Source of the DNA: JBDKVA01 sp039679375
GTDB lineage: Bacteria > Bacillota > Clostridia > Acetivibrionales > DTU013
Assembly (NCBI GenBank): GCA_039679375.1
Contig: JBDKVA010000194.1
Span: 1 to 8,687 of the forward strand
Reading direction: 5' to 3'
Length of the DNA: 8,687 nucleotides
Part shown: piece after piece, positions 1 through 4,717 of the stretch
Position numbering within the stretch: position 1 is the stretch's first letter
How the letters are laid out: each line of letters starts with the position of its first letter
Translations under genes and position numbers: made by a program
The notes under the pieces: generated by a model
What the model was told of the DNA's origin: nothing
Databases searched by the model: none
The model's input: only the letters and a program-made list of their open reading frames with translations

Positions 1-2
1 TT

Positions 3-419
3 CGTGATTCCAGCTTTGCGACCAGTTCTCTTGTGGAGTTGGGATACTCCAATATAGCTAAAGGTTTTCGTCGCTTCATGGAAAGAAGCGCGGCAGGCAG
101 TGCAGAACAACTTCAGGTACTCTTCGGAGTTGGTGGAGAACGGCGACTTTATGAATTGGATTTAAAAAACCTGGAAGGTTACCGGTGTGCAAAACCGGTC
201 AGGTTAGGCAATGCCGCTTTCGAGCAGGTTCAATTGGATGCTTACGGAGATATAGTATCACTTGCCTGGCTGCGGCACCGGCAAGGTGAAAAGGTTGGAC
301 AGGAATACTGGGAATTTCTTGTTGATGTCGTTAACCATGTTGTTAAAATATGGAGCAACCCCGACTATGGGATTTGGGAAATTCGAGGAACACCACGTCA
401 CACAAGGGGGGTAAGATAA
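3..419 (+). CDS. Glycoside hydrolase family 15 (glucoamylase/trehalase-type) gene fragment, interrupted
   Basis: This is an internal piece of a GH15 (alpha/alpha)6-barrel enzyme, a family that hydrolyses alpha-glucosidic bonds in substrates such as starch oligosaccharides or trehalose. The frame is already open at base 3, beginning RDSSFATSSLVELGY, which matches the family block that follows YCWxRD. The true start therefore lies outside the window, and the GTG at 33 is only an internal Val codon. Further blocks match the family: QVLFGVGGERRL, LEGYRCAKPVRLGNAA, QLDAYGD and GIWEIRG. The Glu of GIWE (codon 378-380) corresponds to the putative general acid. After TPRH (ending at 401) the expected F-T-H-S-K continuation is missing; the frame reads TRGVR and stops at 417-419. 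The C-terminal third, including the second catalytic Glu, is absent, so the product is presumably inactive. I infer that insertion of the downstream element broke it. Family assignment is confident; the exact breakpoint is not. Confidence 0.82.
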   Translation, partial: RDSSFATSSLVELGYSNIAKGFRRFMERSAAGSAEQLQVLFGVGGERRLYELDLKNLEGYRCAKPVRLGNAAFEQVQLDAYGDIVSLAWLRHRQGEKVGQEYWEFLVDVVNHVVKIWSNPDYGIWEIRGTPRHTRGVR

Positions 420-433
420 TAAATATGTGAAAA

Positions 434-488
434 TACGATAAATGGTTTTTGCATTGGTTTACATATGGTTTACTTTTGCTTTACGATA
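434..488 (+). repeat. Phased short direct repeats at the probable left end (candidate transposase-binding sites)
   Basis: Within the 100-bp gene-free stretch next to the broken GH15 gene, TGGTTTTT occurs at 443-450, TGGTTTAC at 455-462 and 466-473, and TGCTTTAC at 477-484. The spacing is 12, 11 and 11 bp, so the copies lie on nearly the same helical face. A second motif, TACGATA, flanks them at 434-440 and 482-488, 48 bp apart. Transposases of the MuA/TnsB family bind several sites inside each element end, so these are candidate sites. Their short, tightly packed form is unlike the 22-bp sites of Mu itself. The repeats are directly visible; the binding role is inference. Confidence 0.5.
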
Positions 489-519
489 TTGATTCATCAA
501 GATAGTTTTGATGATAGTT

Positions 520-1251
520 TTAATACTTACCCCAGGCGGCGACTTTTCCATTTGTGACGTAAACATATATGCTGCCATCACGATATTCTGTGACTACTCC
601 ATTTTTTGTTTTTAATTGGCCGTGGCGATAAAATTTTGCATATGCGTTGTAACATTCATTAATGCGATTAAAGTTCATTCCAACTTCGATACGGCCAAAA
701 TCTTTACCGCATTTCTTTTTTAAAGCATCTAATGCAGCAGCCTCTTCTGCATCCTTTTTTTCTTGTTGTTCAGCAAATTCTTTTTCCTCATTCTCGCGTT
801 CTTTCTGCTTTATCAACTTTTGTTGTTGTTCTTCTGCTTCGCGCCTGGCAATAATAGTCTTTGTTTTTTCAGTGCTTTCTTTGAATGATGTATCGATTGT
901 CTGGAACATCTTTTCAGTGAAATAAATATTATGCGGTATTTTATCGTGAATAAATTGCAACTTCTTGTATGTAGCAATTGCCATATTTTCATTATCAGAT
1001 TTTATATATTCATTGAACTTAGATAACTCATTAAAGTATTTAATTATATTTTCAACTTCTCTTGATATTTTATAATGTAATTGAGGATTTTTTATTATGA
1101 ACCTTCCGGACTTGAATAATTTATAAGCGCCGTCGAGATCACCAGATAGAATCTTTGCTTCGACCTCAGCAAGAGGGTTTTCGCTTCCAATTACAGAAGA
1201 AGGCAGTACAAAACAGAAAAACAATGCCATGATAACCATCCATCTTTTCAT
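520..1251 (-). CDS. Exported coiled-coil protein with BamE/SmpA-like C-terminal domain, cargo gene
   Basis: This 243-residue protein has a clear signal peptide at residues 1-22 (KR followed by a hydrophobic run, likely cleaved near VIG-SEN) without a lipobox Cys, so it should be periplasmic or secreted. Residues 25-130 look helical. Residues 135-180 are a charged E/K/Q-rich segment likely to form a coiled coil. The last 60 residues form a compact domain containing IEVGMNFNRINECY and a final beta pattern GSIYVYVTNGKVAAW, resembling the G-M-(x)n-V...Y.F.NGKV pattern of SmpA/OmlA-type domains. C181 and C200 could form a disulphide. The start is supported by AGGAGA eight bases upstream on the minus strand. 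It is the last of three minus-strand genes with exported products between the element end and the repressor. I do not recognise a named family over the full length, and function is unknown. Confidence 0.75.
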   Translation of the reverse strand: MKRWMVIMALFFCFVLPSSVIGSENPLAEVEAKILSGDLDGAYKLFKSGRFIIKNPQLHYKISREVENIIKYFNELSKFNEYIKSDNENMAIATYKKLQFIHDKIPHNIYFTEKMFQTIDTSFKESTEKTKTIIARREAEEQQQKLIKQKERENEEKEFAEQQEKKDAEEAAALDALKKKCGKDFGRIEVGMNFNRINECYNAYAKFYRHGQLKTKNGVVTEYRDGSIYVYVTNGKVAAWGKY

Positions 1252-1280
1252 AGATATTCTCCTATCTAAAATGAATCTAA

Positions 1281-1811
1281 TTATTCCGAGTGTTCTCTGT
1301 GCTGCACCCAGTTCTTAAGGTAAATTTTTGCCAGTTCATTTGATTTGATAATCAAGATGTTTTCAGCGTTTTTTTGTTCGGCGGCTTTAGTAAAATTAAA
1401 ACTACCGGTGATGACGATTTGCCGGTCAATAATGATGATTTTATTATGAGCAATAGCATGAGCAGTATCTATATAGACAGGAATACTCTGATTTTGAAAG
1501 AAAGTATATGAGGAATATCTTTGCGTTTTCTGGCTCTTATCAAGAACTATCTGAATATTTACTCCTCTTTTTTTTGCATGGAGAAGCGCTTTTGCAATCG
1601 ACGCCGATGTAAAACTATATGCTTGAATGAATATCTCTGATCTGGCCGCGTTCAATTCTGCAATAATTGCTTCTGTGCATCCGCCGTTAGGGGAAAAGTA
1701 GATATCAACCTGGGGTATATTTTTGACTGTAAAAAAGGTACCAGCAATGCTGTAAACAGGAAGAAAGAAATAAAAGGCAACAATAAAGATTATAGAAGCA
1801 TTTTTTTTCAT
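1281..1811 (-). CDS. Secreted phospholipase D-family nuclease (Nuc-type, single HKD motif)
   Basis: The product is 176 residues with a signal peptide at 1-23 (cleavage near SIA-GTF), so it is predicted to act in the periplasm or outside. The mature part matches the small PLD-superfamily endonucleases typified by plasmid Nuc: IYFSPNGGCTEAIIAELNAA at 37-56, then IFIQAYSFTSASIAKAL at 60-76, and the catalytic motif H122-x-K124-x4-D129 followed by GSFNFT (136-141) and AEN (149-151). One HKD motif per chain means the active enzyme should be a homodimer, as known for Nuc. The length fits the family. All catalytic residues are present, so it should be active as a phosphodiesterase on nucleic acid. 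The start lacks a strong Shine-Dalgarno site (A-rich leader CAAAAAATAATG). It sits between two other genes for exported proteins. Why a mobile element should carry an exported nuclease is unknown. Confidence 0.88.
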   Translation of the reverse strand: MKKNASIIFIVAFYFFLPVYSIAGTFFTVKNIPQVDIYFSPNGGCTEAIIAELNAARSEIFIQAYSFTSASIAKALLHAKKRGVNIQIVLDKSQKTQRYSSYTFFQNQSIPVYIDTAHAIAHNKIIIIDRQIVITGSFNFTKAAEQKNAENILIIKSNELAKIYLKNWVQHREHSE

Positions 1812-1853
1812 TATTTTTTGCAGTGAAAGGTAAAATCTTTAAACAGGAATTTT

Positions 1854-1886
1854 ACATGAATAACCCAATGATTGAGTTATTCATGT
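1854..1886. repeat. Perfect 11-bp inverted repeat between cargo genes (possible terminator or regulatory hairpin)
   Basis: ACATGAATAAC at 1854-1864 is exactly complementary to GTTATTCATGT at 1876-1886, with an 11-bp spacer that itself contains CAATGATTG. It lies in the 108-bp gap between the OB-fold gene and the nuclease gene, both read on the minus strand. No run of T follows the stem on the minus strand (TAAAATTCC) and none follows on the plus strand, so a classical intrinsic terminator is not well supported. A protein-binding palindrome or mRNA-processing stem is equally possible. Confidence 0.5.
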
Positions 1887-1919
1887 TCTATGACATAATA
1901 TAAGATACATATAAAGTTT

Positions 1920-2360
1920 CTATAGTAGAGAGCAAGAATCTAACATTGGCGTCTTTGCTATGTCGCCTTTACCTGTGCAAATTAATGTGACTTTTGAACC
2001 TTTTTTAAGATTTGCCAAAGAGTCTGCTGATGATTTATTAAATGCAAATTGGGGTTCCATAAATTGATTTACTCCGCCGCGTAACGTGATATAGGGATTG
2101 CCCATAATATCAGTATTTATATCAGCCACTTTGCCAGAGATTTTGATTTTCTTCGACTTAAATCGTTGATCAGCAGCAACTGTATTTTCATGATAAGCTC
2201 TGGCAATGTCTCCTGCCGTGACAGTTTCCATTGGTGAGGCTTCTTCTTTTGCTGCTTTTTCTGTCGCTTTTTGCTTTGGTGACTCCAAAACGTTTACAAT
2301 AAATCCAAGAACCAATAATCCAAGAAAAGTTATGCCCACCCATTTTAATACTTTCTTCAT
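1920..2360 (-). CDS. Membrane-anchored or exported OB-fold protein (tRNA_anti-like domain)
   Basis: This 146-residue protein has an N-terminal hydrophobic segment at about residues 8-26 (VGITFLGLLVLGFIVNVL) preceded by lysines. That makes it either an uncleaved anchor or a signal peptide. A short charged linker follows (28-45). The rest has the pattern of the tRNA_anti-like OB-fold family: T-A-x-D-I-A-R-A-Y-H-E-N near 48-59, then RFKSKKIKISGKVADI, NPYITLRGG, and a closing KKGSKVTLICTGKGD...LDSCSLL. Despite its name, this family in exported small proteins is not tied to tRNA binding; ligands are generally unknown. A strong AAAGGAG precedes the ATG by 6-7 bases. It is the first minus-strand gene downstream of the repressor. 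The domain call is by recognition of the pattern and is moderately firm. Confidence 0.75.
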   Translation of the reverse strand: MKKVLKWVGITFLGLLVLGFIVNVLESPKQKATEKAAKEEASPMETVTAGDIARAYHENTVAADQRFKSKKIKISGKVADINTDIMGNPYITLRGGVNQFMEPQFAFNKSSADSLANLKKGSKVTLICTGKGDIAKTPMLDSCSLL

Positions 2361-2420
2361 AATTACTCCTTTACATATTTATTAGTAGGAATCGCATAAT
2401 GACGAACGCTGTGGCTGTAT

Positions 2421-2426
2421 ATTATA
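2421..2426 (-). promoter_or_regulatory. Candidate -10 box for the cargo genes
   Basis: On the minus strand a perfect TATAAT is present just after the repressor stop codon and about 60 bp upstream of the OB-fold gene. No convincing -35 element is found 17 bp upstream (AGGCAA). If functional, the cargo genes would have their own transcription apart from the repressor and would be expressed while the element is dormant. Confidence 0.3.
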
Positions 2427-2438
2427 AAAATAAATAGA

Positions 2439-3011
2439 TCACATTGCCTTTTCTTCCGAGCCATCGTCCTGCCGCTCGGCTGTAGATGGAGTGGTTAGGC
2501 GATCAACCTTAGTATTTAAATCATCAATCTGCGCCTGCATAACCTTCATTTGATCTTGGCATTGTTGCAGTATTTGGCCGGTGTCCTGAGCTGCGGCAAA
2601 TTGTTGGATATTCATATAGAGGGCGACTGACAGTGCAGTACCGGCTGATAAAACCTTATATGTTTTACCAATTGCTTCTTCGATATTTATTTTTTGATCG
2701 TATGAAAATAGTGTTTCTAATGCGGTTGGCGCATAAATAGGTGTAGGGGCGCTCGTATCTTCAGTTTTGCTCTGGTTATTGACACCTAGATGTTTACTAG
2801 GCGCTTTCCCAGTTAATAGCTCATCGAGGGATATATTACCTATTTCGCTTATTTTAATTAATTTGCTTATATCTGGCTCTGTTTGATTGTTTTCATACGA
2901 CGATATAGCCATAGGTGATTCAAGCCCAATTTTTAAAGCAAAATCAGCTTGATTAAGCTTCAGCCGTTTCCGAATATTTCTAATTCTATCGCCTAAAGTA
3001 ATATTTTTCAT
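2439..3011 (-). CDS. XRE-family transcriptional repressor (Mu c-like master repressor)
   Basis: Residues 7-65 of this 190-residue protein form a lambda/Cro-type helix-turn-helix: LGDRIRNIRKRLKLNQADFA, then SPMAISSYENNQTEPDISKL and LDELLTG. The central part (about 72-100) is a polar linker. Residues 117-140 are a mildly hydrophobic stretch (TYKVLSAGTALSVALYMNIQ), and 145-172 form a Q/D/K-rich coiled coil that could drive oligomerisation. There is no S24/LexA-type peptidase domain, so relief of repression by RecA-stimulated self-cleavage is not expected. It is transcribed away from the Ner-like gene and the transposition operon, in the position the c repressor holds in Mu, and is inferred to bind the 3012-3056 region. 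The Shine-Dalgarno is modest (AGAAG before ATTAATG). Confidence 0.82.
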   Translation of the reverse strand: MKNITLGDRIRNIRKRLKLNQADFALKIGLESPMAISSYENNQTEPDISKLIKISEIGNISLDELLTGKAPSKHLGVNNQSKTEDTSAPTPIYAPTALETLFSYDQKINIEEAIGKTYKVLSAGTALSVALYMNIQQFAAAQDTGQILQQCQDQMKVMQAQIDDLNTKVDRLTTPSTAERQDDGSEEKAM

Positions 3012-3056
3012 TAATTCTTCTTGACAAAATTAAGCACTTTAATTAATTCATGCCTC
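3010..3056. promoter_or_regulatory. Divergent operator/promoter region between repressor and Ner-like gene
   Basis: The short intergenic DNA contains a consensus -35 box TTGACA (3021-3026) reading rightwards. A matching -10 is poor (TAATTC at 3044-3049, 17-bp spacing). An inverted repeat AATTAA (3028-3033) / TTAATT (3039-3044) with a GCACT spacer and a direct repeat ATTAATTC at 3010-3017 and 3042-3049, 32 bp or about three helical turns apart, are candidate operators. Placement between divergent HTH genes is typical of a phage lysis/lysogeny switch. Binding and transcription start are inferred. Confidence 0.5.
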
Positions 3057-3311
3057 ATGACAGTAAATCAATTAACTAAAATAGATAAAAATGGGCCGCA
3101 ATACATACCGGCGCTACTAATGATACACGGTATTAGACAGGATAAAATTGCTGCCGATGAAGGAACCTCCACTGCAATCGTATCAATGGTAGCGCGTCGA
3201 AAACGCGGTGGTACAAAAAAACATGGGCCAAAGATAGAACGAGTTCGTAAGGCCATCGCCAATAAACTTGGCATACCGATCAAGGAACTTTTTCCTGACA
3301 AGGCCGCATAA
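3057..3311 (+). CDS. Ner/Cro-like small HTH regulator
   Basis: From the ATG at 3057 the protein is 84 residues and basic. The central part reads HGIRQDKIAADEGTSTAIVS, a helix-turn-helix, then RRKRGG and KIERVRKAIANKLGIPIKEL followed by FP. That ending closely follows the layout of Ner/Nlp-type proteins (IEQAIAxALGVxPxxLWP). Position directly opposite the repressor, first gene of the rightward operon, supports a role as the early negative regulator that limits repressor and early transcription. A TTG at 3021 would give 96 residues, but it coincides with the TTGACA promoter box and lacks a Shine-Dalgarno. The ATG at 3057 has none either, so the start is not settled and a leaderless or weakly initiated mRNA is possible. 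Confidence 0.75.
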   Translation: MTVNQLTKIDKNGPQYIPALLMIHGIRQDKIAADEGTSTAIVSMVARRKRGGTKKHGPKIERVRKAIANKLGIPIKELFPDKAA

Positions 3312-3359
3312 TGCTTTTTCAAAAGCGTGTTGACTATATCAAAACAAACGAGGATTGCA

Positions 3360-3857
3360 ATGTCTAAAAAAGGAATAAAATTAGATACGCGGCAGAGGTC
3401 TTTCGATTTTGACACTCCAATCGCCGAGTATGAATCACTCCGCATTAAGTTGATTAACGGCCCGGAAAAACCGGAGAGAGTGGAAAGCTTTGACGAAGCC
3501 TGCATCGAGATTGCCGCGACGGTAAAAAGCGCCCTCCGCACCTGGGGAAAAAGCCGGGAGGAACTGGTTGATGCGATCAATATATACTTCGGAGCCACGC
3601 CGGAGAGCAAGCAATTATCAATTCACATGTTTAATCACTACCTGAGCAAACCGGCCGAGTATCCCATGCCTGCCGCGCTCATCTATGCGATCCAGCATAT
3701 TACCGGATCACTAGAGACAATAGCGATATTGGCAAAAGCGGAAGAGGCCCGTGTGATCAGTGGCGAGGAAGTTCGCAAACTGGCTATCGGTAAATTGGAT
3801 GATGCCATTGCCGAAATGCAGCGGCTGAAGAAGGAGTTTAGAGGAATTAAGCGGTAG
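3360..3857 (+). CDS. Early-region HTH protein, possible CII/YmfL-like phage regulator
   Basis: The ATG at 3360 is preceded by GAGG six bases upstream, giving 165 residues; an in-frame GTG at 3327 has no such support. The N-terminal 40 residues are polar. Residues 45-118 contain ACIEIAATVKSALRTWGKSR, EELVDAINIYFGATPESKQL, MFNHYLSKPAEYPMPAALIY and AIQHITGS. This order (induction helix, REELVDxIN, a 'minimal host' helix, then P-A-A-L-I-Y-A-I) resembles phage regulators of the YmfL/CII-like type that carry a lambda-repressor-like fold. The C-terminus (120-165) is helical and charged. It follows the Ner-like gene by 48 bp in the same direction. Regulatory role is inferred from fold pattern and place; no specific family is certain. 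Confidence 0.65.
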   Translation: MSKKGIKLDTRQRSFDFDTPIAEYESLRIKLINGPEKPERVESFDEACIEIAATVKSALRTWGKSREELVDAINIYFGATPESKQLSIHMFNHYLSKPAEYPMPAALIYAIQHITGSLETIAILAKAEEARVISGEEVRKLAIGKLDDAIAEMQRLKKEFRGIKR

Positions 3858-3866
3858 CAAAAGAAC

Positions 3867-4094
3867 ATGGCCATGCGGCTTGAGAAATCAAGTACGGGAA
3901 AAACCACAGTACGGGAGAAACCACAGTACGGGAGAATCTCATCCACGGTGAAACATTCGATCAATGGAAAGCGAGCAACGGAGACGGGTGCCGGAATAGC
4001 CGGAGAAATAAAAGCCGACCGCACGGCCACCAAAATACAGATTACTACGCCGTCTGAGAAACGGCTCGCAATGACAGACAGGGGGAAGCAATGA
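3867..4094 (+). CDS. Doubtful small ORF spanning a 17-bp tandem repeat
   Basis: A 75-codon frame runs from ATG 3867 to a TGA that overlaps the next start codon (ATGA at 4091-4094), which would fit translational coupling. Against it: no good Shine-Dalgarno precedes the ATG, and the product is very rich in K, R, T, S and G with almost no hydrophobic core. It also crosses a 17-bp repeat whose copy number changes the frame. It may be a disordered peptide, a decayed gene, or non-coding DNA. Confidence 0.25.
   Translation: MAMRLEKSSTGKTTVREKPQYGRISSTVKHSINGKRATETGAGIAGEIKADRTATKIQITTPSEKRLAMTDRGKQ
3892..3940 (+). repeat. 17-bp tandem direct repeat, nearly three copies
   Basis: Copies start at 3892 (GTACGGGAAAAACCACA), 3909 (GTACGGGAGAAACCACA) and 3926 (GTACGGGAGAATCTC, partial). 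The second differs from the first by one base. The unit is not a multiple of three, so it is unlikely to have been kept as coding sequence. It lies in a 233-bp stretch between early genes without a convincing gene, and could be a protein-binding iteron-like site or a slippage product. Confidence 0.75.
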
Positions 4095-4405
4095 AAACAA
4101 AAGTTGATTATTCGTTTTTGCACAGCGGTTCTTACTTTCAGGGAACGATGGACGTAATGATTGCCGCGTGCCGCAGGTTCGGCGCGGAAAAGGCGGCGGG
4201 GGTCATTTCTGAATATCAGTACGCTATAGGCATGGGAAAGTTAGAAGATAGAGAAATTATCAGTCGCATCCGTGACTATACCGAAGTTGAAATCAATAAA
4301 GAGGATATTCAATTTCTCCACAAGTTAGTGGAAGCGAGAGATGCCGTCATATGGGCTGTTAAAGCGTTGAAGGAAGCGGAAAAGATTCCCAGCGGGAGGG
4401 ACTGA
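4091..4405 (+). CDS. Small helical early-region protein of unknown function
   Basis: The protein is 104 residues, predicted soluble, with no signal peptide and no motif I recognise. The first half contains SGSYFQGTMDVMIAACRRFG and EKAAGVISEYQYAIGMGKLE; the second half is long helix (VEINKEDIQFLHKLVEARDA and following). The start is well supported by GGGGGAAG a few bases before the ATG. Its stop codon is one base before the ATG of the winged-helix gene, so the two are probably co-translated. Its place in the early operon suggests a regulatory or host-takeover role, but nothing in the sequence shows which. Confidence 0.7.
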   Translation: MKTKVDYSFLHSGSYFQGTMDVMIAACRRFGAEKAAGVISEYQYAIGMGKLEDREIISRIRDYTEVEINKEDIQFLHKLVEARDAVIWAVKALKEAEKIPSGRD

Positions 4406-4406
4406 G

Positions 4407-4706
4407 ATGAAAAAAAGTTATACCCATGTGCAATCGGATTACAAATTTATGGATATCATTGAATATTTACATCAGCAAACCGGGCCCGTTTCCGGCGCAC
4501 AGATTGCTCGGGCATTAAATATTCCGCACGGCACAGTAATGAGTCATTTGCAGCCGGCAATCGCACGCAAATGGGTTCAGCAAGTCGGCGATGATGGATT
4601 TTATGAGGCGGGAGGAAGGATATCGGGCATGTATGCAGCCTACCTGCAGGGACTTAAAGAAAAGCGTACGGATATAGATCGCGAAATACATAATCTTGAA
4701 GTGTGA
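4407..4706 (+). CDS. Small winged helix-turn-helix DNA-binding protein
   Basis: This 99-residue protein carries an IclR/MarR-style winged helix at about residues 14-68: FMDIIEYLHQQTGPVSGAQI forms the first helices, ARALNIPHGTVMSHLQPAIA the recognition helix, and KWVQQVGDDGFYEAGGR the wing. The C-terminal 30 residues are helical. The Shine-Dalgarno GGGAGGG lies 7 bases upstream, and the stop of the preceding gene ends one base before its ATG. Its 3' end is close to the start of the 294-residue protein gene, suggesting one transcription unit. It is likely an early-region regulator acting on element promoters or on transposition genes downstream. The fold is fairly secure; the target is unknown. 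Confidence 0.75.
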   Translation: MKKSYTHVQSDYKFMDIIEYLHQQTGPVSGAQIARALNIPHGTVMSHLQPAIARKWVQQVGDDGFYEAGGRISGMYAAYLQGLKEKRTDIDREIHNLEV

Positions 4707-4717
4707 AGGAGAAGATG

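Noticed and set aside
501..524. 12-bp direct repeat GATAGTTTTGAT / GATAGTTTTAAT as an end-binding site
   Set aside because: It overlaps the 3' end and stop codon of the minus-strand cargo gene and does not match the phased repeats at 443-484; more likely a chance or slippage repeat.
662..925. Plus-strand open frame of 87 codons rich in Ser, Phe and Cys
   Set aside because: It is antisense to the coiled-coil coding region of the exported protein gene; composition is the mirror of K/E/A codons and no ribosome site precedes it.
3021..3056. TTG at 3021 as start of the Ner-like protein
   Set aside because: It coincides with a consensus -35 box, lacks a Shine-Dalgarno, and the extra residues add nothing to the HTH domain; ATG 3057 is preferred, though not proven.
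3068..3610. Minus-strand open frame of 180 codons
   Set aside because: It overlaps two plus-strand genes that have HTH patterns, and the longer-supported gene at 3360 has a good Shine-Dalgarno; the antisense product shows no domain.
3892..3940. Short CRISPR-like array
   Set aside because: The 17-bp units are directly adjacent with no spacers and there are no cas genes; it is a plain tandem repeat.
3683..4123. Minus-strand open frame of 146 codons
   Set aside because: Antisense to the 165-aa gene and the repeat region, Ser/Ile/Phe-rich shadow composition, no start signal.
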